A stretch of 64,000 nucleotides of DNA from Rhizosaccharibacter radicis. GTDB lineage: Bacteria; Pseudomonadota; Alphaproteobacteria; Acetobacterales; Acetobacteraceae. The notes beneath the pieces were generated by a model. That model was not told where the DNA came from and made no database searches. It saw nothing but the letters and a program-made list of their open reading frames with translations. Positions 53,185 through 63,612 of the stretch are shown one piece after another. The translations under genes and the position numbers were made by a program. The stretch covers positions 62,001 to 126,000 of the forward strand of contig JAMZEJ010000002.1 of assembly GCA_024508355.1 (NCBI GenBank). Reading direction: 5' to 3'. Each line of letters begins with the position of its first letter. The first letter of the stretch is position 1.

Positions 53185-55143
53185 TCAGAAGGCTTCCCCG
53201 AGCCCGATATACAGCTCGAAATTGTCGCCGCCGGGCGGCTTGTTCAGCGGCACCGCCACATCGAGCCGGATCGGCCCGATCGGAGTGTAGTAGCGCACCC
53301 CCACGCCGGTGCCGACCCGCAGGGTGCCCTGGAACGGCGTGCTGCTGGCCGAGACCTGGCCCGCGTCCACGAATGCGGCGGCGCCGAAGCTCTTGCCGAT
53401 GCGCTGGCGGAACTCGATCGTGCCGGCATCCACCGACGTGCCGCCCACCGGATCGTCGTTGGGGAACAGCGGCCCCACCCCCTGATACTGGTAGCCGCGC
53501 ACGGTGCCCGATCCGCCGGCATAGAGCCGCTGGTCGGGCGGCAGCCCGAAGGTCGACGCACCCTGCACGCTGCCCACGGTGCCGCGCAGCGCGATCACCG
53601 ACCGGCCCGGTTTGGACAGCCCGAGACGGTTCAGGTCGAGATAGGTCGAGGCGGTGGCCTGCAGGATGGTGAAGACGCTGTTGCCGCCCTGGTCGGTCAC
53701 CGAATCTCCCGCGTTGTCGCCGCTGCCCAGGCTGTAGGTGGGCGTGGCCGACACGGACACGCGCACGCCGTGGGTGGCGCTGTCGAGCGGGTTGGACAGG
53801 TCGGTGCTGTCGTAGTTGGCCGACAAGGGCAGCGAGACCAGCGTGTAGTGCCGGGTGACGCCCTGCTGGACGATGCGCTCCTGTTCCGCCCCGATCCCCA
53901 CCCCCACCAGCCAGCGCCGGCCGAGCTTGCGGCTGATGCCGACCCGGGCGAGCAGCGCGGTCTGGTCGTAGGCCTGGAGGTTCTGCTTCAGCCCCTCGAT
54001 CCGCACGTCCAGCGACTGGTCGCGATGCAGGAAGTCCGGCTTGGTGAGGTCGGCATAGATGTCGTAGCCGAGGCCCTGCTGCGCGGAGCCGCCTAGCCCG
54101 GTCAGCAGCGCCGCCAGCCGGAGCTGCTCCGCCTCGCCAAAGAAATTGTGGTGGGTCCAGGTGACGCCGGCGCTGCCGCCGAGATCGGTGGAGAAGCCGG
54201 CCTGCAGCGCCACGGTGCGGCGAGGCGCCTCGGTGAAGTCGAAGGTGAGCGGCACCTGGCCGTCCGCGATGTCGTTCGTGTCCGCGGACACGCCCACGTC
54301 GGAGAACACGCCCAGCGAGGCCAGGTCCTGCCGCGCCGCCTCGATGCGGCTCGGCTGGTAGAGCTCGCCCTGGTGCACCGACAAACGGCGCGCGACGAAC
54401 TGGGGGTTCATGCGCTGCAGCCCGGCGAGGCGGATGGCGCCGATATCGAGGCGCGGCCCCTCGTTCACCACCTCCACGATGTCGAGCGTCCGGGTGGCCG
54501 GACGCAGATACGCCAGCGGCTCCTTCACGTCGGCCAGGGCGTGCCCGTCCTCCTGCAGCGCCGACAGGAGGCGACCGCGCGCCGCCAGCACGTCCGACGC
54601 CACCGCGGGCTGTCCCGGATGCAGCCCGAACGCTTCGCGCTCGGCTGGCGTCAGCGACGCGGCGTCGGCGCCCGCGGGCGTGCGCAGGGACACGCTGCCC
54701 AGATGGAACGTCGGCCCGGTGGCCACGTGGATGCGGATGCTGGCCTTCTGTCCCTTCGGGATGGCGGCGATCCGGTCGGCCAACTCGGGATCGGCGACGG
54801 GAAGCTTGTTCACCGTGATGTCGATGCTGCCGGCATAGTAGCCGAAGCTTTCCAGCGCCGTGCGCAGCCGGTCCACGTCTTCCCGCGCCCGTCCGGCCAG
54901 CGCGAACGGACCCACGGCCTGCGTCTTCTGCAGGGTGGCGAGGCTCGACGTGCCGCGCAGGACGCCGTCCACGGCACCGTTTCCGGTGGGCTCGATCACC
55001 ACATCGTAGGGCTGGGGATCGGCCGCCCGCGCCGCGGGCATCGCCGACAGCGCGCTTCCCAGCAACAGGGCCGCCAGCACCGGGCCGGCGACACGGGAGC
55101 GCCTTGCGTCCGTGTCCGCCGATCCGGCGGCGGCGTCCGCCAC
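53185..55143 (-). CDS. tamA: TamA-like outer-membrane assembly barrel
   Basis: A 652-residue Omp85-family protein. GTG start, signal peptide (VLAALLLGSALSAMPAARA, cleavage near residue 40), three POTRA-type domains up to about 310 (GYYAGSIDITVNKLP, GPTFHLGSVSLRTP, GAIRLAGLQRMNPQFVARR), and a C-terminal 16-strand barrel. The lid motif GTVRGYQYQG is in place of VRGY, and the last strand ends in GLGEAF with terminal Phe. It partners TamB, encoded 13 bp downstream. Confidence 0.93.
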   Translation of the reverse strand: MADAAAGSADTDARRSRVAGPVLAALLLGSALSAMPAARAADPQPYDVVIEPTGNGAVDGVLRGTSSLATLQKTQAVGPFALAGRAREDVDRLRTALESFGYYAGSIDITVNKLPVADPELADRIAAIPKGQKASIRIHVATGPTFHLGSVSLRTPAGADAASLTPAEREAFGLHPGQPAVASDVLAARGRLLSALQEDGHALADVKEPLAYLRPATRTLDIVEVVNEGPRLDIGAIRLAGLQRMNPQFVARRLSVHQGELYQPSRIEAARQDLASLGVFSDVGVSADTNDIADGQVPLTFDFTEAPRRTVALQAGFSTDLGGSAGVTWTHHNFFGEAEQLRLAALLTGLGGSAQQGLGYDIYADLTKPDFLHRDQSLDVRIEGLKQNLQAYDQTALLARVGISRKLGRRWLVGVGIGAEQERIVQQGVTRHYTLVSLPLSANYDSTDLSNPLDSATHGVRVSVSATPTYSLGSGDNAGDSVTDQGGNSVFTILQATASTYLDLNRLGLSKPGRSVIALRGTVGSVQGASTFGLPPDQRLYAGGSGTVRGYQYQGVGPLFPNDDPVGGTSVDAGTIEFRQRIGKSFGAAAFVDAGQVSASSTPFQGTLRVGTGVGVRYYTPIGPIRLDVAVPLNKPPGGDNFELYIGLGEAF

Positions 55144-56073
55144 GCGCGGGCGCCGCTCCCGGCCATGCCCTGCCCCGGGCGGGGAGCCGCCCCGCCTCCG
55201 GGCGGAGCTGGCAGGATGGAAACGTCGACGGCGGCGAGGCAGAAAAACGGACAGGGACAGGGCCTCTTCTGCCGGGCGCCGAAACGGAACATTGTTCTAG
55301 CATCGGCGGCGCACCCTCGTCCTAGTCTCCGCGTGGCCGGCACGGTGCGCGACGTTTCCGGGTGTGGCCGGAAGGCCGCGGCCGGGGATCGTCCGATCCC
55401 GTCTTGCCGGGACCGGCGACGACGGACACGCCGTTCCCCGGCCTCCCGCCGCTCCCGCACGATGTTCGCACCGGGCCGGATGGCAGTTCGGCCGGCCGCC
55501 GGACCGAAACGACACGATGAAGGTTCGTTCCTGTCCCGGGGTCGGACCACGACCGAGCTGCCGGGGCATCGTGGGCGCAGGATGCGTCGCTTCGCGCGCG
55601 CCCACTCCGGCCGGAGATCCTCTGGCGCCGCCGTGCGGTTGCGCACGCCTCCGCGCTGGACGAGGCGGCGGCCATTGGTCGACCTGGAACGGCCGTCCGG
55701 CAGGCCGGACACCGCGTCGATCCCCGCCGGCGGCCGCTGACCGTCCGGCACCGCGCCGGACATCCCGCCCGGATCGCCGGCCGCACGATCGGCATCCGGG
55801 TCGCGGCAGATCGCGCCGGTAGGAGCCTCGGTCCGGAACGGCGTGGCGGGTCATCAGGACACGGGCCGCTTTCCGGTGGGCGAGGCGCCCTCGCTCCCGG
55901 AAACGCCGTCCGCCGGTGGTCGCCGCCGCGGACGGAGCCACCCCTCGCGGAGCGGCGGCCTCCATCCGCCCCCGCCCGCGCCGCGTCCGCGACGCACAAG
56001 CCCCTTTCCCGCCGGCACGGCCACGGGGACGGACGGACCGGCCCCCGTCTTTTCCCGAACGGAGCGCCGGGCT
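55144..56073. other. Divergent intergenic region, no gene seen
   Basis: A 930-bp region between tamA and the acyltransferase. Open frames are low-complexity and lack ribosome-binding sites. An inverted repeat GAAC-ATT-GTTC at 55287-55297 could be an operator; its spacing does not fit the alphaproteobacterial SOS box. Otherwise nothing was recognised. Confidence 0.45.
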
Positions 56074-57258
56074 ATGTCGGCTCGCATGCAGGCAGCTCCC
56101 CGCCGCCTCGGCCAGCGCATCAGCCCAGACCATGCGCGGCCGGGCACCGCCCTCGCCGGCCCCGTGCTGGCATCCGCCGATCCCTTCGCCGGCCGCGGTG
56201 GCCTGGTGCGGCCCTTGCGGGCGATCCGCCGCGGGCTGCTGATCGCGGCCTGGACGGGCGTGTCCTGCGTGATCCAGTCGGTGCTGCTGCTGCTGCCCGG
56301 ACAAGCCAAGGTGTTGTTCGCCCGTTTCTATTGGCGCCTCAGCTGCAGGATGCTGGGCATGCGGGTGCGGATGGTGGGCGAGATGGCCGGCCGGCGCCCG
56401 GGCCGGCAGGCGCCGGATCGCCGCCCGGTGGTGTATGCCTGCAACCATTCCTCCTGGATCGACGTCCCGGTGCTGGGCGGACAGCTGCTCGGCTGCTTCG
56501 TGGCCAAGGAGGACGTGGGCGGTTGGCCGGTGATCGGCCTGGTGGCGCGGCTGGGGCGGACGGTGTTCGTCAGCCGGCAGCGCAACAGCACCGGGCGCGA
56601 GCGCGACGACATGCATCGCCGGCTGCGCGAAGGCGACGACCTCGTGCTGTTTCCCGAGGGCACTTCCTCCGACGGCAGCCGGGTGCTGCCGTTCCATTCC
56701 TCCTTCTTCGCCCTGGCCAAGCCGAACGGCGCCGCGCCGGACCGTCCGCGACCGCTCGTGCAGCCGGTATCCATCGTCTACGACCGGCTGGGCGGTTTGC
56801 CGCTGGCCCGCTCGAGCCGCACCCTGTTCGCCTGGTACGGCGACATGGATCTGGCGCCGCATTTCTGGGTGGTGGCGCAGCAGCGGGGCATGCGGGCCAG
56901 CGTGCTGCTGCACCCGGTGCTCGACCCGGCCGATTTTCCCACCCGCAAGGCGCTGGCCCAGGCCTGCTGGGACGCGGTGTCCGACGGCGCGGCGCTGCTG
57001 CGGCAGAACCGCCCGGTGGACGCGCTGGCCGCTACCTCGCCCGGCGCTGCGACCCTGGCGCCACTCCGGGCGCCGTCCGCGGACGAGGCCTTGTCGGCCG
57101 CCTCCCGGGGCGGCGCGTCGTTCCGCGATCCCGCGCTGGCGTCGCCGCCCGGAGCACCGGCCTCTGCTCCGGTCGCGCAACAACCTCCGGAAACCGTCGC
57201 GGCGCCGGCCGCCGCCCAAGAGTTGTCACTTGACAAGACTCGTTCCGGTTTCGCCTGA
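56074..57258 (+). CDS. Lysophospholipid (1-acylglycerol-3-phosphate) acyltransferase family
   Basis: A 394-residue PlsC-domain protein. The catalytic NHSSWID (H-x4-D) follows a membrane helix (GLLIAAWTGVSCVIQSVLLLL). Further motifs are FVSRQRNS, LVLFPEGTSSDG and QPVSIVYDRLGG. It would acylate lysophosphatidic acid or a related lysolipid at the inner membrane. The final 100 residues are an Ala/Pro-rich tail. GGAG lies nine bases before the ATG at 56074; the open frame upstream is low-complexity. miaB follows 277 bp downstream. Confidence 0.9.
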   Translation: MSARMQAAPRRLGQRISPDHARPGTALAGPVLASADPFAGRGGLVRPLRAIRRGLLIAAWTGVSCVIQSVLLLLPGQAKVLFARFYWRLSCRMLGMRVRMVGEMAGRRPGRQAPDRRPVVYACNHSSWIDVPVLGGQLLGCFVAKEDVGGWPVIGLVARLGRTVFVSRQRNSTGRERDDMHRRLREGDDLVLFPEGTSSDGSRVLPFHSSFFALAKPNGAAPDRPRPLVQPVSIVYDRLGGLPLARSSRTLFAWYGDMDLAPHFWVVAQQRGMRASVLLHPVLDPADFPTRKALAQACWDAVSDGAALLRQNRPVDALAATSPGAATLAPLRAPSADEALSAASRGGASFRDPALASPPGAPASAPVAQQPPETVAAPAAAQELSLDKTRSGFA

Positions 57259-57535
57259 TCCAGTTCCTGGGCGTGCCGGCTTCCCCCGTGGCGCGCCGCC
57301 TCCTCGCTGGAGCCCGATGGACGATCCCGCCGCCTCCTTCCGCTTCTCCGTTCGCGCCGCCCGGCGTTCCTTTTCCGCTTGAGCCGTCCGGCTCCCGGCC
57401 GCCCCGGTTCGGCCGCCGCCCGGCCCGTCCCCGCCCCGCGCGGCGGTTCGCCCTCTTGACCCGGGGGCTGCCCGACACGATTGCTTCCGCGCCCGGCGCG
57501 GACTCCTCCGGCGGGCTGCCGGGACCTCGTTCGCC

Positions 57536-58996
57536 GTGACCCTATCCGCTTTCCCCGCTTCCGCCCCGTCCGGGGTCGGTTCCGAGACCAGTTCCGCAAC
57601 CGGCGCGGACACGAAGCGGCTGCACGTCATCACCTGGGGCTGCCAGATGAACGTGTACGACAGCGCCCGGATGACCGACGTGCTGCGGCCGCTGGGATAC
57701 CGGCCGGTGGACGCGCCGGACACGGCGGACATGGTGATCCTCAACACCTGCCATATCCGCGACCGCGCGGCCGAGAAGGTGTTCTCCGAACTTGGCCGCC
57801 TCCGGGTGATCAAGGAAGCCCGCGCCGCCGAAGGGCGGAAAACGGTGCTGGCCGTGGCCGGCTGCGTGGCGCAGGCGGAAGGAAAGGAGATCCTGAACCG
57901 CGCGCCGTTCGTCGACATCGTGCTGGGGCCGCAAACCTACCACCGCCTGCCCGAAATGGTGGCCCGCGCCGCCCGGGCGGGAGGCGCGGTGATCGACACC
58001 GACTTCCCGGTGGAACAGAAGTTCGACTTCCTGCCCGAGGCGGCCGGTCCGCAGCTCCCGGGCGGCGTGTCGTCCTTCCTCACCGTGCAGGAGGGCTGCG
58101 ACAAGTTCTGCTCGTTCTGCGTGGTGCCCTATACCCGCGGCGCCGAAAGCTCGCGCCCGGCGCTGTCCGTGCTGGCGGAAGCCCGCCGCATGGTCGCCGG
58201 CGGCGTACGGGAGATCACGCTGCTCGGGCAGAACGTGAACGCCTATCATGGCGACGGGCCCGATGGCGGGACCTGGACCCTGGCGGCGCTGATGCGGGCC
58301 CTGGCCGACATCCCGGGGCTCGACCGGCTGCGCTACACCACCTCGCACCCGCGCGACATGGGCGACGACCTCGTCGCCGCCCATCGCGACCTGCCGCAGC
58401 TGATGCCGTTCCTGCATCTGCCGGTGCAGAGCGGATCGGACCGGATGCTGTCGGCGATGAATCGCGGCCACGGCGCGGACGACTATCGTCGGCTGGTGGA
58501 CCGGCTGCGCGCGGCCCGCCCGGACATCGCCCTGTCCTCGGACTTCATCGTCGGTCATCCCGGGGAAACGGACGCGGATTTCGCCGCCACGCTCGGCCTG
58601 ATCCGCGACGTCGGCTTCGCCCAGGCCTATTCGTTCAAGTACTCGCCCCGCCCCGGCACCCCGGCCGCCGGCGCTCCCGCCCAGGTGGCAGAGCCGTTGA
58701 AGGACGAGCGGCTGCAGGCGCTGCAGGCCCTGCTGCGCGAACAACAGGACGCGTTCAACGCCGACACCGTGGGCCGCACGGTGCCGGTGCTGTTCACCAA
58801 CCCGGGCCGCAAGCCCGGCCAGCTCGGCGGCCGCTCGCCCTGGCTCCAGGCGGTGCATGCCGACGCGCCTGCAACCCTGATCGGCCGCCAGGCGATGGTG
58901 ATTATCGAGCGGTCACTCACCAATTCCCTGTCCGGACGTCTCGTGGAAGAGGATCGGACGTCAGGATTTCGTTCAACGGAGAGAGCCTGCGCTTGA
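57536..58996 (+). CDS. miaB: tRNA-2-methylthio-N6-isopentenyladenosine37 methylthiotransferase
   Basis: A 486-residue radical SAM enzyme that adds the 2-methylthio group to i6A37 of tRNAs reading UNN codons. The N-terminal UPF0004 domain has the three cluster cysteines ([20 protein letters not shown]). The radical SAM motif is CDKFCSFC (about residue 190). A C-terminal TRAM domain follows (residues about 410-480). It starts at GTG 57536 with GGGA upstream. It heads the miaB-phoH-ybeY-corC operon; its TGA overlaps the TTG start of phoH. Confidence 0.95.
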   Translation: MTLSAFPASAPSGVGSETSSATGADTKRLHVITWGCQMNVYDSARMTDVLRPLGYRPVDAPDTADMVILNTCHIRDRAAEKVFSELGRLRVIKEARAAEGRKTVLAVAGCVAQAEGKEILNRAPFVDIVLGPQTYHRLPEMVARAARAGGAVIDTDFPVEQKFDFLPEAAGPQLPGGVSSFLTVQEGCDKFCSFCVVPYTRGAESSRPALSVLAEARRMVAGGVREITLLGQNVNAYHGDGPDGGTWTLAALMRALADIPGLDRLRYTTSHPRDMGDDLVAAHRDLPQLMPFLHLPVQSGSDRMLSAMNRGHGADDYRRLVDRLRAARPDIALSSDFIVGHPGETDADFAATLGLIRDVGFAQAYSFKYSPRPGTPAAGAPAQVAEPLKDERLQALQALLREQQDAFNADTVGRTVPVLFTNPGRKPGQLGGRSPWLQAVHADAPATLIGRQAMVIIERSLTNSLSGRLVEEDRTSGFRSTERACA

Positions 58997-60249
58997 ACCA
59001 GCTCGGCACCGACGCTCCCATCCAGGCCCGTGACGGCGGGCTCCCCCACGGTTCGCGTTCCGGCAGCGGGGCGGCCGGCATGAACGACCCTCGCTCCGAA
59101 ACCCTCCAGTTCGACGACAACACCCTGCTGCCCCTGTTGCTGGGCGACCACGACCGCCATCTGGTGCGCCTTGAACAAGGGCTCGGCGTCCGCCTGGCTT
59201 GCCGCGGCAACCGCATCTCCATCAGCGGCGATCCGGGCCGCGTCGCGCTGGCCCGCTCCGCGATCGGCGGCCTGTACCGGCGGCTGGAGGAAGGGCGCAC
59301 GATCGACTCCGCCGAGATCGACGCCGCTATCCGGATGTCCGACATCCACGGCGAAGTGCTCGACCCGGTGCGCCCCGCCCGCTCCGCCCCATCGTCCCCG
59401 CTTCCCGCCGGAGAACGGTCCATGAGTGCGTCCCGCCGCGGCTTCCCGGGCCTGCCCGGCACGTCCTTCGTGGCCGAGGCGATCCGGCCGGACAATCTGC
59501 GCCTGCCGCTGGCCGACCTGCCGGCGATCCGCACGAAGCGGGGCGCGATCGAGCCCCGCTCTCCTGGCCAGGCGCAGTACATGGACATGCTGGGCAGCCA
59601 CGAGATGGTGTTCGGCATCGGACCGGCCGGCACGGGCAAGACCTATCTCGCGGTGGCGCAGGCGGTGGCCATGCTCCAGGCCGGGCAGGTGGACCGCATC
59701 GTGCTGTCGCGCCCGGCGGTGGAAGCTGGCGAGCGGCTGGGCTTCCTGCCCGGCGACCTCAAGGAGAAGATCGACCCCTATCTTCGCCCGCTCTACGACG
59801 CGCTGCACGACATGATGCCGGGAGAGCAGGTGATCCGGCGCATGGCCACCGGCGAGATCGAGGTGGCACCGCTCGCCTTCATGCGCGGCCGCACCCTGGC
59901 CCATGCGTTCGTGATCCTGGACGAGGCGCAGAACACCACCGCGGCGCAGATGAAGATGTTCCTGACCCGCATGGGCTCGGGCACCCGCATGGCGATCAAC
60001 GGCGATCTCAGCCAGATCGACCTGCCGCCCGGCGTCTCGTCGGGCCTGCGGGAAGCGGTGGACACGCTGGACGGGCTGCCCGGGATCGGCATCACCCGCT
60101 TCGCCTCCCGCGACGTCGTGCGACATCCGCTGGTGGCGCGCATCATCGATGCCTATGATCAGCGCGCGGCGGCGGAACGGGACACCTCCCGGAGCAGAAC
60201 GCGCCGGGAGAGTGATGGAACCTCGAAGTCCCCGCGGCCGGCCGGCTGA
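58993..60249 (+). CDS. phoH: PhoH-family ATPase (PhoL/YbeZ)
   Basis: A 418-residue cytoplasmic ATPase, the partner of the endoribonuclease YbeY in ribosome RNA maturation. Walker [33 protein letters not shown], Walker [12 protein letters not shown] and [11 protein letters not shown] are all present. An N-terminal KH-like region contains [17 protein letters not shown]. The TTG at 58993 overlaps the miaB stop and has GGAGAG eight bases upstream; an ATG at 59080 (MNDPRSE) is the alternative and would give 389 residues. Third-position GC is high throughout the extra 29 codons. Confidence 0.93.
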   Translation: MNQLGTDAPIQARDGGLPHGSRSGSGAAGMNDPRSETLQFDDNTLLPLLLGDHDRHLVRLEQGLGVRLACRGNRISISGDPGRVALARSAIGGLYRRLEEGRTIDSAEIDAAIRMSDIHGEVLDPVRPARSAPSSPLPAGERSMSASRRGFPGLPGTSFVAEAIRPDNLRLPLADLPAIRTKRGAIEPRSPGQAQYMDMLGSHEMVFGIGPAGTGKTYLAVAQAVAMLQAGQVDRIVLSRPAVEAGERLGFLPGDLKEKIDPYLRPLYDALHDMMPGEQVIRRMATGEIEVAPLAFMRGRTLAHAFVILDEAQNTTAAQMKMFLTRMGSGTRMAINGDLSQIDLPPGVSSGLREAVDTLDGLPGIGITRFASRDVVRHPLVARIIDAYDQRAAAERDTSRSRTRRESDGTSKSPRPAG

Positions 60250-60847
60250 CGCCGCCCTGCCGTTTGCCCGTCCGGCCGCCCCGCAGAGGGTGGCCGGCAT
60301 ATCGACCCAGGCCGCGGACCGGCGGCGGCACGGCTCGGCCGACGCCGCCATCTCGCCGCCGGGCCTTCCTCCCGTCGAGATCATGGTGGTCGATTCCCGC
60401 TGGCGGCGCTTGGTGCCCGGCGTGGAACGGCTGGTGCGCCGGGCGGCGCGAATCGCCGCGGAAGCGGGTGGCGACGCCGGCTCGGTGGTGCTCGACAACG
60501 ACCACCGCGTGCGCCGGCTCAATGCCCGCCATCGCGGCCGCAACAAGCCCACCAACGTGCTGACCTTCGAAACGCCGCCCGGCATCCCGGGCGGCGACAT
60601 CGTGGTGGCGCTGCAGACCGTGCGCCGGGAAGCGCGTGCCGCCGGGCGGCATCCCGCCCATCATCTGGCGCATCTGGTGGTGCACGGCGCGCTGCATCTC
60701 GCGGGCCACGACCATCACGGGGTCGGCGAAGCCCGCCGGATGGAGATGGAGGAAGCGCGGCTGCTGCACCGGCTTGGCGTGCCGAACCCGTGGAAGCCGC
60801 GCGCGACCCCGCCCATGCCGGCCCCGTCCGGGACGGGCGGCCGATGA
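60215..60847 (+). CDS. ybeY: Endoribonuclease YbeY
   Basis: A 210-residue single-strand RNase that matures 16S rRNA ends. The metal site is [11 protein letters not shown], the family's H-G-x-L-H-L-x-G-x-D-H motif. [20 protein letters not shown] is the other conserved block. Residues 1-60 are a poorly conserved extension. The ATG has GGGAGAG just upstream and overlaps the phoH coding end by 35 bases. Confidence 0.94.
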   Translation: MEPRSPRGRPADAALPFARPAAPQRVAGISTQAADRRRHGSADAAISPPGLPPVEIMVVDSRWRRLVPGVERLVRRAARIAAEAGGDAGSVVLDNDHRVRRLNARHRGRNKPTNVLTFETPPGIPGGDIVVALQTVRREARAAGRHPAHHLAHLVVHGALHLAGHDHHGVGEARRMEMEEARLLHRLGVPNPWKPRATPPMPAPSGTGGR

Positions 60848-61863
60848 ACGGCCCGCACGAGCCACGGCCGGAAGCGCGGCCGGACGCGCGACCCGACGGC
60901 CGCCACGAGCTGGCGCCCGACCCGCGCGCGGACACGCGAGACGGCGAGGCGAATCCGTTCTGGCGGTGGATGTCCGGCGCGCTGGGCCGGCGCAAGGCCG
61001 AGCCCAACCTGCGCTCGTCCATCGCCGCGCTGGTGCAGGAAGCCGCGGACGCCCCGCAGGCGGAAGGCGTGCTGCCGGAGCTGGACCGCCAGGAGCGGGC
61101 GCTGATCGCCAACGTGCTGCGGCTGCGAGGGATCGTGGCCGACGACGTGATGGTGCCGCGCGCCGATATCGTGGCGATGCCGGCCGCCCTGTCGTTCGAC
61201 GACGCGCTGGCCTTCATGAAGAAGGAGAACCATTCCCGCCTGCCGGTCTATGGCGAGCAGCTCGACGACGCGCTGGGCATGATCCACGTGAAGGACCTGG
61301 TGGCCTATGACGGGCCGCCGGAAGCGTTCGACATCCGCGCGCTGCTGCGCCAGCCATTGATGATCGCGCCGCAGATGCCGGTGCTGGACCTGCTGCTCCA
61401 GATGCGGGTGCGGCGCATCCACATGGCGCTGGTGATCGACGAATATGGCGGCATCGACGGGCTGCTCACCATCGAGGATCTGGTGGAAACCATCGTCGGC
61501 GACATCGCCGACGAGCATGACGAGCCCGACGTACCCATGCTGGTGGAGCGGCCGGACGGCACCGTCGACCTGGACGCGCGCTTCCCGGTGGAGGAATTCG
61601 AGCGCCGTTTCGGCGCGGTGCTGACCGACGAGGAACGCGAAAGCGACATCGAGACCGTGGGCGGGCTGGTGTTCCGCCTGGCCGGGCACGTGCCGACCCG
61701 AGGCGAGGTGCTGAGCCACGAGAGCGGCATCGAGTTCCGGGTGCTGGACGCGGACGTGCGCCATATCCGGCGCGTGCGCGCCCGCACCCCCGAGCCGCGG
61801 GGCCCCGGAGCGCCGGAAGGCGTCGCCGAGCCGGCCTCGTTCGGCACCGTGCCCGATCCGTGA
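60844..61863 (+). CDS. corC: CorC/HlyC-family CBS-domain protein
   Basis: A 339-residue cytosolic protein with two CBS domains ([15 protein letters not shown] to [12 protein letters not shown]; then [20 protein letters not shown] with [21 protein letters not shown]). A C-terminal CorC/transporter-associated domain follows ([25 protein letters not shown]). No transmembrane DUF21 part is present, as in CorC. Family members relate to Mg/Co efflux or hemolysin annotation. Its ATG overlaps the ybeY stop (ATGA). The first 45 residues are Pro/Arg/Asp-rich. The usual next gene, lnt, is not present here. Confidence 0.92.
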   Translation: MNGPHEPRPEARPDARPDGRHELAPDPRADTRDGEANPFWRWMSGALGRRKAEPNLRSSIAALVQEAADAPQAEGVLPELDRQERALIANVLRLRGIVADDVMVPRADIVAMPAALSFDDALAFMKKENHSRLPVYGEQLDDALGMIHVKDLVAYDGPPEAFDIRALLRQPLMIAPQMPVLDLLLQMRVRRIHMALVIDEYGGIDGLLTIEDLVETIVGDIADEHDEPDVPMLVERPDGTVDLDARFPVEEFERRFGAVLTDEERESDIETVGGLVFRLAGHVPTRGEVLSHESGIEFRVLDADVRHIRRVRARTPEPRGPGAPEGVAEPASFGTVPDP

Positions 61864-61885
61864 AGGGCCACCCCTGCCGCCCTAT

Positions 61886-61904
61886 CGCCGGCCGAGAACC
61901 GGCG
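61886..61904 (+). terminator. Weak hairpin after corC
   Basis: CGCCGG (61886-61891) and CCGGCG (61899-61904) form a 6-bp GC stem with a 7-base loop, 23 bases after the corC stop. No T run follows; it could end the operon from either side. Confidence 0.35.
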
Positions 61905-61933
61905 GCCGGGGTGTGGCGCCGCGAGGAACGGCC

Positions 61934-62422
61934 TCAGCCTGGGTCGAGTCTCGTGTCTGCCCTGGTGCGAGCGGCGACCGCCAGGCCGGCGGCCATGGCG
62001 CCATAAACGGCCGCCATGGAACGCTTCGGCAGCACCAGCTCCCAGCCCGGGGTGAAGCGCCACGGCGTGGCGAGGTAGTCGGTGCCGGCCGCGATCACCG
62101 AGGTGGCCACTGCCAGCCGGACCGCCTCCCCCCGTCCCGGCCGCGCCGCGCCGCGGTTGAGCCATTCGAACAGCAGGGCCCAGAAGATCGTGGCGGCATG
62201 GTGGGTCAGCAGGCCGGTGCCGGTGTGACGCAGGTCGACACGCGCCACGTCGCCCGCATCCTGCCCGTTGAGCCAGTGACTGGTCGCGTTGAGCGGCTGG
62301 ACCGGATGCAGGCCTTGTCGCCGGGCGGCGATCGCCAACGCCACCACGGAGGTGACGCACGCCACCGTCCCGCTCCGGATCGCCCGGGAAACGATCCGGC
62401 TGCCGATGATCGGTTGCGACAT
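61934..62422 (-). CDS. Small integral membrane protein of unknown function
   Basis: A 162-residue protein with about four hydrophobic segments (GTVACVTSVVALAI, LTHHAATIFWALLFEWLN, AVRLAVATSVIAAGTDYLA, AAVYGAMAAGLAVAA). Conserved-looking residues include a PLNATSHWLNG motif and paired histidines in RHTGTGLLTHHAA. Proteins of this type occur in many proteobacteria without a named function. GAGG lies eight bases before the ATG. It converges with corC. Confidence 0.72.
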   Translation of the reverse strand: MSQPIIGSRIVSRAIRSGTVACVTSVVALAIAARRQGLHPVQPLNATSHWLNGQDAGDVARVDLRHTGTGLLTHHAATIFWALLFEWLNRGAARPGRGEAVRLAVATSVIAAGTDYLATPWRFTPGWELVLPKRSMAAVYGAMAAGLAVAARTRADTRLDPG

Positions 62423-62586
62423 GCGGGAACCTCGGCGGCTGGGGGCGCGGGCGCGGCCGGTCCGGGAATCCGGCGCGGCGAGGCACAACCGGAGAACCGG
62501 ATGAAGGTTTCCGCCCCGATCGTCTGCCGGCCGCGGCGTGCGGACGAGGATGTCCGCGCTCGCCGGGGACGTCCGGCGTCGGCGGA

Positions 62587-63612
62587 TCAGGCGTCGGGCG
62601 GGATCATCACCGACTTGATGCCGCCCCGCCCGTGGGCATGGGCGAGAGCCTTCTCCCAATCCCCGAGAGCGAACTCGTCGGTCACGAGTTCGTCGACCTT
62701 GACGTCGCCGCCTTCGAGATAGGCGAGCGCGCGGCCGAAATCGTTGATCTCGGCGAACGAGCCCTTGATGGTGATCTCGTTGCGGAAGACATGCAGCGGG
62801 TCGATCGCGAACGAGGTGTTCTCCGGATACACTCCGTACACCAGCAGGGTGCCCCCGCGCCGCACCTGGTGCAGGGCTTCCGCACACATGGCCGACACGC
62901 CGGTCGCTTCCACCACGTAGTCGAAGCCGTTGGCACTGATGTCGCGAAGTGCCGCACGATGGCGCCGCGGATCGGCGCGGTCCACCTCCACCACGCGGTC
63001 GGCGGACAGCCGCTCGGCCAGCGCGAGCTTGGGACCCCGGGGGGCTGCGACCGTGAGACGCGCGGCGCCGTTGCGTTTGAGCAGTTGCGCCAGCACCTGG
63101 CCGGTCGGTCCGGCTCCGAAGATCAGCACGTCCGATCCGGGCCGCCTCGCGAGCACGTCGAGGCCGTGCACGGCGCAGGATGTCGGCTCAACCATCACCG
63201 CCTCGCGCCAGGACAGCGAGGAAAGCGCATAGACCTCGCGCCCCTTGATGCGCAGATACTCGGCGAAGCCGCCATCGAGCTGGATGCCGTAGGCGATGAA
63301 GTTCTCGCAGCGCAGCGTGTCGCCGCGGCGGCAGAAGAAACAGTGCCCGCAGGCGCGGGTGCAGTTGGCGACGACCCGCTGCCCGACCTGCCAGTTCCCG
63401 GCGCCCGGCCCGGCGGCGGCGATCTCGCCCGCGAACTCGTGGCCGGGGATCAGCGGAAAGCGCGGCGCGAACTCGCCCTCGTGGATATGCAGGTCCGTGC
63501 CGCATACCCCGCAGGCCCGGATGCGGATCAGGACCTCGTCGTCGTCGATCCGCGGCTCGGGAACGTCGGCGTAGCGGAAGGACCGCGGCGCGTCGTAGAG
63601 GATCGCCTTCAC
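62587..63612 (-). CDS. Zinc-dependent polyol/sugar alcohol dehydrogenase
   Basis: A 341-residue medium-chain zinc dehydrogenase of the sorbitol/threonine dehydrogenase branch. Catalytic zinc C37 (GVCGTDLH), H58, E59; structural zinc C88, C91, C94, C102; cofactor loop IFGAGPTGQVL. Its GTG start overlaps the TGA of the upstream binding-protein gene (GTGA), and AAGGA lies nine bases before it. Coupling to a sugar-binding protein suggests it oxidises the imported sugar or polyol. Confidence 0.9.
   Translation of the reverse strand: MKAILYDAPRSFRYADVPEPRIDDDEVLIRIRACGVCGTDLHIHEGEFAPRFPLIPGHEFAGEIAAAGPGAGNWQVGQRVVANCTRACGHCFFCRRGDTLRCENFIAYGIQLDGGFAEYLRIKGREVYALSSLSWREAVMVEPTSCAVHGLDVLARRPGSDVLIFGAGPTGQVLAQLLKRNGAARLTVAAPRGPKLALAERLSADRVVEVDRADPRRHRAALRDISANGFDYVVEATGVSAMCAEALHQVRRGGTLLVYGVYPENTSFAIDPLHVFRNEITIKGSFAEINDFGRALAYLEGGDVKVDELVTDEFALGDWEKALAHAHGRGGIKSVMIPPDA

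Noticed and set aside
55287-55297. GAAC-ATT-GTTC as an SOS box
   Set aside because: Inverted with a 3-base spacer; the alphaproteobacterial LexA site is a direct repeat with 7 bases between.
55843-56073. 77-codon N-terminal extension of the acyltransferase
   Set aside because: Low-complexity Pro/Arg sequence with no RBS; GGAG precedes the ATG at 56074.
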